Source of the DNA: Clarkia xantiana subsp. parviflora
Taxonomy: Eukaryota > Streptophyta > Magnoliopsida > Myrtales > Onagraceae
DNA: 64,000 nucleotides
Direction: 5' to 3'
Assembly: GCA_036873135.1 (NCBI GenBank)
Contig: JAPTYO010000001.1
Span: 24,047,774 to 24,111,773 of the forward strand
The notes below the pieces were generated by a model. That model saw only the letters and a list, made by a program, of their open reading frames with translations, was not told the origin of the DNA and did no database searches. Every line of letters starts with the position of its first letter. The first letter of the stretch is position 1. This document shows positions 23,256-35,065 of this stretch, in pieces. A program made the position numbers and the translations under genes.

Positions 23256-25931
23256 ATGTCTGGTAAGGTTTTCCTTCTCTGTTTTCAAAATTTGCTGATG
23301 TTACCTTCTCCTACTTTCTCAAGTTTTCCTGTTTGTAATCGTTTTTAGACGAGGCTAGTTCTGGGGCAAGGACCCCTTTTACCTTTGAGCTTGCCGTTAA
23401 TGAGATTTCCGAGACCTCGTACGAGGTTGCTCTCCGAGAAGGCTACATTACCTCGGACTGGGAGCCCCGCTTACCCTACGAATCTCAGCCAACCACCAGG
23501 AGGAAGCATATCGTCACGCGTCCTCGAGAGGGAGAAGTGTTCGTCTCCACCGGGCAGATAAACGCTGGGATTCGATTCCCTTTTTGCGGGAACCTGGTGG
23601 AGATGTGCAACTTCTACCAGACACACCCCTGCACCTTCTCTCCACATGCCATCCGCTTGTGGAACGCTTTTCAGGTTCTGTGCCTCCGCCAGCGGTGGAC
23701 GTACAGTTTGCTTCTCTTCCGCACCTTCTACGGAATGAAGTGTAATAAGGCTGGTGTTTGCTCCTTCTCTCCCCGACTCCCCAAGTGGACAAAGGAGCAA
23801 CTTTCACGTTTCGGCTGGGATAGCGAGACCTGGAAGTTCCATAAGGATCGGGTGCTTATTCGTGATTCAGGGTCCGACAATAGCGGATGGAAGAAGTATT
23901 ACTTCTTCGTCCAAAACAGCTCTGTCCCATGGCCCCGATGGGAGGTTGTGGCGAACCCTGCCCCCAAGCTCGAGGTCTACACCGAGGATGACCTCAACAC
24001 TCTCCAGCTGGTCCAGCTTTACCGTTGGGGGGAATCCTTCATTCCCCTCGACGCCAACAAGCTCGTGGAGAAAGACTTGATTCATATCGGAGTCCGGCTC
24101 CTTGATTCCGTTTCCAAGGATTTGGTCATCTGGGTAACACTTCTAACCACTTTGTCTTTTCATTTTTGCAGCCAAGAAAGCATCTCTGTTGACCCATCTC
24201 ATGTTGAAGCAGGGGGAGACCGATGCTGTCCAGGGTGGCTCTAGGCGGAAGCGGAAGTCGCTGAAGAAGGGAACTTCTTCTTCGGCTGCTCCCCCGACTG
24301 AAGAGCGGACCGAGGCCAAGCGGGCCAGAAGGGAGGAGATAGACCAAGCCTTCGGGGTCACTACCGCCGAGGAAGGTAAGCGTGTCCGTCGTGCTATTAA
24401 GAAATATAGGAAGCTGGTCCCCGAGGAGTTTATCCCCGCTGATCGGGAATCGCGGGTTCGAGAAATCAAATACATCCTTCGAGGAGAAACCCCCCGCGTT
24501 CTCAAGGCGGGATACTACAACTTCTTTGGAAAGGACCAACATCTTGAATGCCAAATCATCTGGTGCCCCCATGATACTCTTCTTGATTTTATTCGTCCCG
24601 CAACCGCAGGTCCAGCGGAGGCCCTCACTCCGAGGAAGGCTGCTACTCCAGCACGGGCCGCGACTCCACAGGCGCCGATGATGGAGGATACCCCGACGGA
24701 AGCTCAGTTCCGTCAGGTAACTGTCTTGGAGGCTTCTCCCTCCTCTGAGGAGCCTGATGAAGGCGGCCTTCTTCCCCGCCGAAGGCCAGGTCGAAGCACC
24801 CTGAGGCCGACCGTGGAGGACGTGTCCCGGAGTCCTCCTCCAGAGCTCCGTACTCCGACCCCCGAGCCTCCGACCGAGGTGGCTCCTCCAGCTGAGGCTT
24901 CCAGGGTCATCCCTCCTCTCCCCGTGGATGAGAATCTTTACAAGGTTTTCACCCCCGACCAGGAGACGGTTCCCTGGAACCCGATCGAGTCTCTCCAGGG
25001 GGTCTCACTCCATCGGGGAGACCTTCAGCCTGAATTGGCCCTGCATCTGCTGGCAGGGTCAATTCCACCGGCTCTAAGGCGTCCGATCTCCTTGGCGCGG
25101 GAGGACATCGAGGAGGAGCTCCGCAATATGGCTATCCGTCGGATGGAGGTAAAACTTTACCTTTGCTTTTGTTCTCTTCATTATTCTTGCCTTCGATTAT
25201 CGGATTCTAATCTTTTTTCCCTTTCGTTTTAGGAAACCGCGGACCAGCAGCGCTGCTTTGGCTTCGTCCTGGCTCTCAAGGGTGCTTTGGAGGAGGCACA
25301 AGCCAAGTCGGACCCCGACGCGTTGGCCAAGCTCCAAGCAGACCTCGACGAGGCTGTAGCGGCCAAGAATAAGATAGCCAAGGAGCAGGCTCTCCTCGGT
25401 GAGAAGGCCCTGGGTCTGCACAAGCAGGTCCAGGATCATGAGATCGTGCTGCGTCGGGAGCGGAAGATGCTCCAGGAGGAACAACGGCGGCACGAGGCGG
25501 AGAAGGAGCAGCTCATCCGCGAGAAGGACATTCTCGCGGAAGCTCTCGCGGAGGCCAAGGCGAGACTTGAAGCCGAGAAGGCTGAATTTCCTGCCAGACT
25601 GGCTGAGGCAAAGGCTCAGGGTCGCGAGGAGTATCGGAACTCCGATGATTTCCAAGCGGATGCCGTGGGGTTCTGCAAAACTGAGGTGGAGAACGTTCTG
25701 TTCAACGCCGTCGAGGAGCTCTACACGGCATACGAGGATTCCATCGACTTCAAGAAGTCCGAGACCCTTGCCCCTATCGTGGAGAAGTACTTCAACCTCC
25801 CCGCGGAGAGTGATGAGGCTGATGTCGCGGACCCGACTCCGCGGACTGCGGAGCCTTCTGCCCATGCCCCTCCGAATCTTACTCCCTCCGACGCTGCTGA
25901 GGGCCCAACTTCCAACAAGGACCAAGCTTAA
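23256..25931 (+). CDS. spliced antisense ORF (aORF) of the gypsy element, putative gypsy-type transposon domain
   Basis: My model joins 23256-23262, 23349-24133, 24177-25148 and 25233-25931, giving 820 residues with no stop. The first exon holds only seven coding bases. Introns 1 and 3 have clear GT-AG borders. For intron 2 the donor GTAACA is clear, but the acceptor after GCCAAG (not the nearby GCAG) is chosen to keep the frame. Residues about 55-250 (GIRFPFCGNL, TFSPHAIRLWNAFQVLC, W.KYYFFVQN) resemble the plant 'putative gypsy type transposon' domain (Transposase_28, PF04195). The middle (about 370-510) is rich in P, S, T and E. Residues about 595-720 form a long charged coiled coil with heptads (EAVAAKNKIAKEQALLGEK). 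The C-terminus is again Pro/Ala-rich. The function is unknown. Base composition is GC-rich like the rest of the element. It faces gag-pol, with its 3' end toward integrase. Confidence 0.75.
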
Positions 25932-26049
25932 TGCTCTATTCTTTAAGTCCTTGTAATTTTTCCTCCTTGTATCCTCCTTATCTTTTGTATCGGAACCTTT
26001 AGGCCTTTGAGCCTTTATATAAGAAATTTCTTTCATCTGTTTTGGTCTC

Positions 26050-26700
26050 GATAATCGTTTGCGCTGTTTAAAGCGACTTTAGATCCGTTACTTAAAACGT
26101 TACGATGCACCACTTAAGATGACTTCATACATCCTTCTGATGCTTTACTCGGGACTTCACCACTTAAGGTTTCTCGTCCATATCACTTAATGTAATTTCG
26201 TATGTCTTTCGCGACAATTTCCTCGGGACTTTACCACTTAAGGTTTCTTATCCATGCCTTTTAAGGCAATTTTATTCATCACTTAAGATGATTTTTCGCA
26301 CCTCTTTAGGCTTTTATCGCGCCATTCTAGGCGACTTAATCATACCCGTTAGGGCTTTTTGCCGCATCATATAGATGACTTACGCGGACCCGTTAGGGCT
26401 TTTTCGTACCCTTTAAGGCTTTTTGCCGCATTATATAGACGACTTACGCGAACCCGTTAGGGCTTTTTCGTACCCTTTAAGGCTTTTTGCCGCATCATAT
26501 AGACGACTTACACGGACCCGTTAGGGCTTTTTCGTACCTAGGCTTTTGGTTGCATCATAAAGACGACTTACTCATACCCCGTAGGGCTTTTGTCCGTACC
26601 TCGAAAGACTTTTTGTCGCGCCATAAAGGCGACTTACTCGTACCTCGTAAGGCTTTTATCGTACCTCGAAAGGCTTTTGTCGCGTCCTTCAGGACGTCTT
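26050..26700. repeat. tandem repeats between aORF and integrase, 64-bp unit
   Basis: In about 26340-26600 a 64-bp unit recurs about 4.5 times, with blocks GACCCGTTAGGGCTTTTTCG, TACC, TTTAAGGC and CGCATCATATAGACGACTTA. The left part (26050-26340) and right part (26580-26700) carry shorter, more degenerate versions (CACTTAAGATGACTT; CGACTTACTCGTACCTCG). No coding frame is credible here. Such arrays in the 3' spacer are common in Tat-lineage elements. Confidence 0.75.
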
Positions 26701-26826
26701 ATTAACAGTTAGAATAAATCTAAAAGCAATTTGATCGAAAGCAACTTTTATTTATTGACAACTCAAAGCTGGCTTACATCGGGTCTTTATCGATAGACAA
26801 TTTGCGCCATTCGCGGCGACTTAATA

Positions 26827-29084
26827 TCAATCATGATACTTCTTCAGGTGTGTGCCACTGAAGGAATGTTTCAACGTTTTGCCATCAAGGTCTTCTAGCT
26901 TGTACGCATTCGGGGCTGGCATCCCTACGATCTTGTAAGGTCCCTCCCATTTCGGCGATAGCTTGTTGATCCGATCTTGATGAACGAACTCGTTCCTCCC
27001 CCAGACAAGTTCTTCAACGAAGAATTGTCGGGACTTGACACGCCGATTATAATATCGGGCTGTTGCCAGACGCATCCGAGCCTGAACTTCGTCAGCCTTC
27101 CACCTTTTCTCCTCGAGCAAGTCTAAGTCTAGACGTCTCATTTCCTCGTTCGTTAGAGGCTCATAATACCTCCTGCGATGGGACGCCACCGCTATCTCCA
27201 CGGGGCAACTGCCTCTGTGCCATAGACAAGGCCGAATGGAGTCTCCCCTGTCGACTGCTTGGGTGTTGTTCTAACAGCCCACAACACGTTTTCAAGCTCA
27301 TCCAGCCAATGACCTTGCAAGGCGTAGACTCTCTTCTTCAAGCCATCCATCATGATCTTGATGGCTGATTCGACTTGGCCATTAGTCTGAGCATGGTGGA
27401 CAGAAGCTGTCCGATGCTCAATGTTTAATTCCTCCAAGTAATCCTTCAACTGAGCCCCATTGAACGGAGGGCCATTATCGCTGATCAACACTCGAGGAAC
27501 CCCATACCGGGATATGATCTGAGTTTGAAGGAACTTGAGGATCTGCTGCCCCGTCGTCTTGGCCAATGCCTTAGCCTCTATCCACTTCGAGAAGTAATCG
27601 ATGGCCACGAGTAAATACTTGCACTGACCTTTCGCTTGTGGAAGAGGTCCCACCAAGTCAATGCCCCACTGCGCGAAGGGCCAAGCACTCCTGATGGACA
27701 TTAAGTCCGCGGCAGGAGCCACGATATTCGGAGCGTACCTCTGGCATGCATCACAGGATTGGACCATCGCTGTTGCCTCCTTGTTCATCGAAGGCCAATA
27801 GTAGCCTAGATTCAACGCCTTCCTCACAATGGATCGGGCCCCTTCATGACAGGCCGCGACTCCCTCGTGCAGCTCTCTTAGGATCCGATTCGTATCAGAC
27901 TCCGCCACACATTTCAGAAAAGGCTTTACGTGCCCCCTCTTGTATAACTGGTTGTCCACCATCACGTAGTTGCTCGCGATTCGGCGTAACCTGACAGCTG
28001 CCACTTTATCATCGGGGAGTGCCCCCGTAGTCAGGTATGTGACCATCGGGGTCATCCAGGTGGGTTTCTCTTCTTCCTCCGATCCTGTTTCAATAACGCA
28101 AACCTCCGACGGATCGATGGTTGAGATAATTACTCTCTCCAGAAAATGCACCTTCCGATTCTCCTCGGGGGCCACTCCCAGAGCAAACTTGCTTAAGGCG
28201 TCTGCCTCCGCATTTTCTTCCCTCGGGATTGCCTCGATGTCGAAGCTTTTGAAGCTTCCCTTCAAAGTCTGCACCTCGTGCAAATACTTCTTCATTGTCG
28301 GGCTCTTGGCTTCATAATTCCCCTGGACTTTTAAATGATCGACTCCCGTACCCTTGGCAATCTTAAGGCCCGTGATGAGAGCCTCATACTCCGCTTCATT
28401 GTTGGTGGCCCTAAACGTCAAGGCCAAGGCATATCGCAAGGGCTCGCCTCCACCGGGCGGTATCAATACGAATCCTGCCCCCGATCCTTCTACACTTGAT
28501 GAACCATCAGTGTACATCTCCCAAGTGTTCTCCTCATTTGGCTGTTCTGGCTGTTCTGCTATCGGGACTTCCATGGTTGCCCCCTCTACAGGACCCGCTT
28601 CTTCTAGATCGGGTGCTGTAGACTCAGCTATAAAATCCGCCAATGCTTGGACCTTAATAGCGGTTCTCGGAGCAAAATGAATACGGAACTCCGTAAGCTC
28701 GATGGCCCATTTCACCAATCTCCCCGACGCCTCCGGTCGGTTCAAAAAGTGCTTCAAGGGCTGATTTGTTAACACCGTAACCTCGTGGGCATGGAAGTAA
28801 GGTCGTAGCTTTCGAGCAGCAACAATCAACGCAAAGAGATACTTCTCAATAGCGGGATAATTCATTTCAGATTTGGCAAACGTCTTGCTTACATAATAAA
28901 CAGGCACTTGGTTGCCCTTGACAATCTTTATTAAAACAGAACTAACAGCAACTTCAGAAACAGCCAAATAGAAGCGGCTCGCCTGGAACCGGTTTTGCCA
29001 ACGGCGGGAGGGTACGGAGGTGCTGCTTGAGTGCTTGGAATGCCTCCTCGCACTTGTCGGACCATTCAAACTTCTTGTGGGCCC
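26827..29084 (-). pseudogene. gypsy RNase H and integrase, broken
   Basis: The minus-strand frame 29069-27192 gives the end of RT, an RNase H (TDGSSSVEGSGAGF at about 28495-28540), the integrase zinc finger (H..H and CDAC, about 27745-27880) and the integrase core with its D, D, E set (GIDLVGP, ISDNGPPF, NGQVES; about 27340-27680). The integrase C-terminus, with SPKWEGPYKI, continues in another frame (27201-26827), so there is a one-base shift near 27200. In RNase H the sequence runs from VQG straight to NYEAKSP at about 28319. The segment that normally carries one catalytic aspartate is missing. Two further shifts, near 29097 and 28985, offset each other and scramble about 37 residues at the RT/RNase H border. 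Confidence 0.88.
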
Positions 29085-29762
29085 TTAGCACATAAAAAAC
29101 GGCATGGATCTGTCACTCGCCTTGGATAGGAATCGATTCATCGCGGCCAACCGGCCATTCAACACTTGAACTTCCCGATGAGTCTTCGGAGACTGCATCT
29201 CCTCGATTGCTCGCAGCTTCTCGGGATTCACCTCGATTCCTCTCTGGCTCACCATGAACCCTAGGAATTTCCCCGAGTTTACCCCGAAAGCGCACTTGTC
29301 CGGATTCAAACGAACCTGATGAAACCTCATCCGCTCAAACGCCGCCGCCAAGTTTTGGACATGGTCTCCTGCCTGTCGGGACTTCACCAGCATGTCATCC
29401 ACATACGCCTCCATAGTCTTTCCCAGCATGTCCCCGAACAACTTGTTCACCATCCTCTGGTAAGTTGCTCCAGCATTGATCAGTCCGAAGGGCATAACGT
29501 CGTAGTGATAGACGTCACTATCAGCATAGAAGGCTGTATGGGGGGCATCCTCCTTCGCCATCTTGATCTGGTTGTAACCAGAATAGGCATCCATGAAGCT
29601 CAGCAGCTCGTGTCCCGATGTGGCATCCACCAACTGGTCAATCCTCGGGAGCGGATAGCAATCCTTCGGACATGCCTTGTTCAAGTCGCGGAAATCGACA
29701 CACATCCGCCACTTCCCATTACTCTTTCTTACCAGGACTGGGTTAGCGACCCAAGTCTGGAA
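29085..29762 (-). pseudogene. gypsy reverse transcriptase, broken at both ends
   Basis: Strong RT similarity: CVDFRDLNKACPKD, FMDAYSGYNQI, MPFGLINAGATYQ and the catalytic AYVDDMLVKS (YVDD at about 29395-29407). The frame is closed upstream by a TGA at about 29763 and runs out downstream at 29085 after a shift in a T-run (about 29097). The catalytic YVDD itself is intact. RT would have been part of one long polyprotein with the protease upstream and RNase H downstream. Confidence 0.9.
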
Positions 29763-32413
29763 TCAGAGCTCCTTGATGAATCCAGCGTCGAGCAGTCTGC
29801 CCACCTCCTGCTGGATCGCGATCCTCTTATCCGCGCCCATCGGACGCCTCCTCTGCGCGATAGGTTTGATTGCGGGATCAATCTTTAGCTCGTGCAAACA
29901 GCTCCTTGAACTCTGGGACCAAGCAAACAACTCCTTGAACTCTTTCAGAAGCTCGATCAACTCTCGGGCTCTTTCCTCCGACAAAGCAGACTCGATCTTC
30001 ACCTTCCTTCGAGGTCCATCAATATCAACCTCCTTCAGATCCTCCATGGGGGCGGGACGCCCAAACTCCTCTCGAGGATCGGCATCAGTGTGTAGGACAG
30101 CCATGGCTTCCCTTCTTCTCCTTCTGGTGGCATTAACATAACACCTTCGTGACGCCACCTGGTCACCCTTGACCCCTCCGACCCCATTGTCATTCGGGAA
30201 CTTCATCTTCTGATGGACGGTTGAAGCAACTGCCATGAGCGGGTTAATGGTGGTCCTCCCGATAATAGCATTATACGTTCCCGCCGATTCTACCACGACG
30301 AAATCCACGTTCCGCCGTTCCATCTTCCATCAACTACCAAACTCTACTGGTAAGGTAATCATTCCCAACGGATAGGAAGTTGATCCAGAGAATCCCACCA
30401 TCGGGAAGTTCACCTGCGTCAGGTCCTTCTTCGTATTTCCCATGGCCTCCAGAGCGTCCATGAAAAGAATGTCGGAGGAGCTCCCTCCGTCTATCAGGAT
30501 CCGCTTCATCTCGAATCCGTCCACGTCCAGGGTCACGACCAAGGCGTCGTCGTGAGGGCTCTCTACGCCTATCAAATCCTCCGCTGAGAAAGAAATCACC
30601 ATTTCTTCCTTCACAGTCCACGACCGGGACCTCTTGCCTAGCACCACAGCAGTAGAGATGCGGGAAGCATAGTTCTCCCGAGAAGCGGAGGTGTCACCTC
30701 CCGCTGCCATTCCTCCGTGAATGACGTTAATGGTCCCCCGCCTCTCCTTACGGGCACCAGAACCAGAGGCTTCCGGCTCGACCTTCTTCTTCTTTGGAGA
30801 TCGATCACGGGACTTGGAACGGGATCGTGACCGAGTTTTGGAACGGGATCGGCACCTTCCCCTTCCGACGAACTCCTTAAGCTTCCCCTTCTGGATCAGC
30901 TTCTCTATCTCCATCTTCAGCTCCCGACAATTATCCGTATCGTGACCATTGGCTCGATGGTACCGACAGTAATGATCAGAGCGGCCTCCCAGGAACTCTC
31001 CTTCCTTCCTCGGGGGGTATCGAGCGAGACCCTGACGATCCATCACAGCTAGCACGGAGGTCATCGAGGTGTTGATGGGAACATTACGACCATCGCGGTT
31101 ATCCTTCCTCGGAGGACGCTTGTCCTCCCTTCTCTCGGGGCGACCACGGTTCCTACTTCCCTCCGATTTGTCGCTCCCTTTGCGATCATCCGACAGCTTG
31201 GACGATGTCTTTCCTCTTCCCGACTTCGGAGGATCAAGCTCTCCGGCAGCAATCTTTGACTCCTGGACGTCGATTTGCTGCTTCACCCTTGCTTGTAAAG
31301 CCTCCATGCTCCACACAGCCTTCGGGTCTACACTATGCATTAGATCAGAGCCATACGGAGCAGTCAGGTTTCGAAGGAATGTGCAGATAGTCTCTCCCTC
31401 CGATATCTCCTCATCGATCTCTGCGGCACTGGCAGTGAATCGTTGGTAGTAATATGCCAACGACTCATCAGATCTCTGCACCACCTGGGTTAAAGACCTC
31501 ACGCTCTTCAGGAGGCGCCTACGGCCTTGCTATTGCTTGATGAAGCGATCATGCATATCAGCCCAGCACGTAATACTTCCCGGCGGTAGGCTGAAAAACC
31601 ACGTCATGGCTCTTTCTCCCAAGGTGATCGGGAACAACGAACATATGAGATCATCATTTGAAGTTCTACCCATGCAAGCCTGGACATGTCTCTGAACATG
31701 GCGGACCGGGTCTCCTTCACCATCGTACTCCTTGATGGTCGGGATGCCTAGCCCTGGCGGGGCGACGGTATCTAGCAGTCGTGGAACGAAAGGATGACTG
31801 GATCGATCCCTCAGCTCCGATGTCATTTGCTTCTGGTCGCCCATGCAGATGTTGACAATCTTTACCACCTGATCGGGGGTAATGGGGCCATTCAGGGGAA
31901 TGGTCCTATGTTGCACTGGTCCGGGACCATCCACCACGAACTTCTCCGAGTGCGCGGGTTCCTTACCCCTACTCCTGGGCTGAACCTCCTGTTCCTCTCT
32001 CGAACCTCCCTTGGGGGAAGTGGGGGCAACTCCTCCCGCGGAGGCACCTCCTCTGCCCTCCTGGCAGCCTCTCTCTTGTCCAATAGAGCCTCCATAGCTG
32101 CTAAGAACATAGGCATAGCATCTGCTACTGCCTTAGCCAACTCTGAGTTTGAGGAAGAGCCTACCTCCCTTCGCGGGATTTCCTTTCTGGGCCCCACCTG
32201 GTTTGACGGAGCATCCACCTCCCTTCGCGGGATATCTTGCCTGTTCATAGCCGTGTCTCGAACTGAGACCTCATCATCGCCATGCCCCCCTGTCTGAGAA
32301 ACAGCAGGGTGCTCACCTTGTTCCGCAGCATGCTTCAGCAACGGGGAATTCACAGTTCCAGCGGGGCGAGAACTGCCGGCCTGGACTTGCTTCTTCTTGC
32401 CACCACCGGCCAT
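29763..32413 (-). pseudogene. gypsy gag and aspartic protease, broken
   Basis: The best start is ATG at 32413 (MAGGGKKKQVQAG), 38 bases after the PBS. The gag core (DGEGDPVRHVQRHV, LGERAMTWFFSL) is at about 31540-31740. A CHHC zinc knuckle-like motif (CRYHRANGHDTDNC) is near 30925-30975, followed by an Arg/Ser-rich stretch. The protease has DGGSSSDILF at about 30475-30500 and YNAIIGRT near 30260. Breaks seen: a one-base frameshift near 31950-32010, an in-frame TAG at 31530-31532, an in-frame TGA at 30330-30332 and the TGA at 29763 before RT. TAG lies in a CAG-like context, so cytosine deamination at a methylated site is a plausible cause (inference). Confidence 0.87.
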
Positions 32414-32450
32414 TGATCTGGTAGAAACTATTTTGGCTTTTCGTTCAGTT

Positions 32451-32468
32451 TCCCACAGACGGCGCCAA
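32451..32468 (-). other. primer-binding site of the gypsy element
   Basis: The minus strand reads TTGGCGCCGTCTGTGGGA directly after the CA end of the 5' LTR. TGGCGCC is a common start of gypsy primer-binding sites in plants. Confidence 0.8.
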
Positions 32469-33205
32469 TGTTGGATCACGGGCGAAGCTCCGTTACGTTC
32501 TTGACGGAAAGCTTGAACTCCTGTGCTCCGCGTAATCCTGCAAAAGGGGATGACCTGGGTGGTGACCCAGAATCCCTCTCCGATGCCTAAATGAGTGTAT
32601 GATCAATGGGGTGGTAAGCAGTAATCTAAGTTCGTATTAGAATGTGTTTTCTGAGGTAACTTCCTCCTTTATATAGGAGGGGAAGTTACTCAGTTACCTG
32701 TGACCGTGCCTGGCCGTTTTACTCATGATTCCGCATATCTCGTTCGGGATTCCGTATATCTCGCCCCACGCTCCGCGTATCTCGCCCATACTCCGCGTAT
32801 CTCGGGCACGCCCTGCGTATCTCGGGGGAGGTTTATCTGTATCTTGGCCGTCTTCCCACTACTCTATCTAGTAGGCGGGTTTCTCGGTCTTATCCTCTGA
32901 TCACAAGTCCCAACTCCTGTCGGGGACTCCAGAGTTATCTCATTCTAGGTCACCACCCAGGACCCTTTGTCTCACGAGACAGGTCCAGCCTCCTCGGGGC
33001 TTTATTATCGGGGCCTTCACAAAGGCATATCGGGGCCTACTCAGAGGCTTCTTGTCGGGAGCATTCAGCCCATATATCGGGACCGCTAAGGTCGGGACCC
33101 TTCGTACTGGGTTTCTGGGCCTTCCAGGTCTTTCACGAGGTCCACTGGACTTACTCGCCGTCTAATGACTGTTAACGGGGCTAACGAGTACATCGGAACC
33201 CATCA
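32469..33205 (-). repeat. right LTR (5' LTR) of the gypsy element
   Basis: 737 bp, TGTTGGATC to CCCATCA on the plus strand. It is followed by ATATT, the target duplication. It carries the palindromic TATA region at 32656-32689. Confidence 0.93.
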
Positions 33206-34029
33206 ATATTTATAATTAACACATTATTTTTACAATATGTTTCGATAAATTAAGATTATTATAGGAGTTTTTCATGTTACCTCTAAGATAATATATATAT
33301 GTGAAAAAAATGAAATTGTTACACTACCGTGGAAAATTAAAAGTGAACATTATAATGCGCATTAAGGCCAAAGAAAACATTATGACGCGGGGAAAGTGTA
33401 TTAGTTAGTTCTACGTTAAGTCAAAGTATTTGAATTAAATTTTCATAGATCATTATGATAGTGAAAAGATAAGATATTATCTGATTTGGACAAAATTATA
33501 TTTCGAATAATTTTAATTTATTTTATTTTATTTCACATTAGATAATTATACATAATATATGTATGCATATAACTTTTCTCATGACAACTCTTGTTACTTG
33601 GGTATTTGGTTAACAATCGTTCCATCATGTTTCGAGTCGGTGAGTGTACACAATAAACATCTTAATTCTTAACCCTTTACCAAAAATAAAATGAAGGGGA
33701 GATATAAAGTTGTAACAATTTCTGGACTTAGTTATTATTAATATTATACAGAGAATTAAAGCAAATGGAAAAGCGTAAAGTTGGAAAAAGCTCCCCAATC
33801 GCAAGATTACTCAGTTAAGAAACTAACTACACAGTGATCCAGCCACCGGCCCGCCGCCTTTTCCTCGAATAGGATTACTGGTTGGCCCAACTTGCGAATA
33901 CACTATTGAAACTTCATAAATGTTATTATTCGGTCACATTTTTTTTCAAAAAATTACAAACTGTTTTTATGAGTTAATTATTAAATTCTTAACTGATTTT
34001 TTTTAAAACAATTTTCTGAAGGAAAATTA
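33206..34029. other. AT-rich intergenic region
   Basis: No gene, RNA or clear repeat seen. It separates the gypsy element from the copia mosaic. Confidence 0.5.
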
Positions 34030-34631
34030 TGTTCAGAAAACTATGGGGATAATTCATACGGATCAAACATAGGCACATGTTAGGTAAACTAATTACGCAG
34101 CGGAAATGGTGTACATACCTATTTTCGCGATCCGATGCCCAGGACTTCAACAAGGGAGTTCATGATATGCCGGACGGTGTCATGCGGGAACTCTGATTAA
34201 TGAGCAATCCACATGCAATGATCTCCACAACAAATCCTCTTCAATTCGGTTGCTGGATGGATCTCCGGGGTGAATTGCTTGTCACAATTCGGCACCTACT
34301 TGGTGGTGTATTACTTTCGGCCGAACCCTATACAGTAAAGGGAGGGGATTTATTTGTAATGACTAAAAGGGAAGATAGTGATTAACCCCAAGAAATCCCT
34401 AACACCTCCTATTTATAAGAGGAGGTGAGCAAAGCCCACCTAGGACTTATTGCATATTTCGGCCGAACCCCTTAAGGGAATTGGGCTGGCCCCTTTGGGC
34501 CATGCGTGGCTCATAGGGATTTTAGCCTGACCCAAAATCTCTTATGTTTCATACCCCAATTCTGCTTAGCATGTTGGGCTTATATTAATGGGTTCCCTAT
34601 TACGGCGGCCCATTTACTCTAGATGCCAACA
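34030..34631 (-). repeat. LTR C1 of the copia mosaic
   Basis: About 600 bp. The inner end TGTTGGCATC (minus strand) directly follows the purine tract GAGTGGGAGT. The outer end is judged by alignment to LTR C2 and is approximate. Confidence 0.6.
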
Positions 34632-35065
34632 ACTCCCACTCGCCGGAATGGGAGGGTGCTTATTAATATGTTGTCGAACAACACATCAATACTTTTTCTT
34701 CGATCAAATCAAGTTTCCGTCTTGTTCATGCGAGGTTTGTCGTGCGACTGACAGACACAACGGACATCATCCTACTTTCTGTTACTTCTCTGTGCGGCGC
34801 TGTACCCCTGGTCAACTGGTATTCTCCAATTACCTAGTTTCCCCAAAGGAATACTTCTCCAAGGCATCCGCACAAGTATTCACAACATTCAACTAATATT
34901 CGGCTGGTGGCCACCTAGTGAATACAAGAGTCAGAGAATTACAGATGTGCATAACCATCCCCATCGCTCATATCCTTAGTCAAACTCAACCGGTGCCCAA
35001 AATGTGGTCACTTGGCCTTTTTGTTCGAGCGCTACGCTCGTACGCCTGGGAGCGAACATTGAGCT

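Larger units (their letters stand above)
21905..33205 (-). mobile_element. full-length Ty3/gypsy element, Tat lineage with antisense ORF
   Basis: 11,301 bp bounded by a perfect ATATT target duplication (21900-21904 and 33206-33210). The LTRs are 738 and 737 bp and differ by six substitutions and one indel as I count them, so insertion was recent. At a commonly used plant rate of 1.3e-8 per site per year this would be about 0.3 million years. On the minus strand the order is 5' LTR, PBS, gag, protease, RT, RNase H, integrase, then a long spacer with a tandem array and an ORF on the opposite strand, a purine tract and the 3' LTR. A long 3' spacer with an antisense ORF is a known feature of Tat-lineage plant retrotransposons. 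The gag-pol frame is broken at several places, so this copy is not autonomous. Confidence 0.92.

Noticed and set aside
24126..24572. Long minus-strand open frames opposite the antisense ORF (also 25197-26036 and 23471-23807)
   Set aside because: They are shadows of the GC-rich plus-strand coding exons, with no domain and no splice structure.
31069..31449. Plus-strand frames over the gag region (also 29319-30141 and 30721-30945)
   Set aside because: These are antisense shadows of gag-pol with no known domain.
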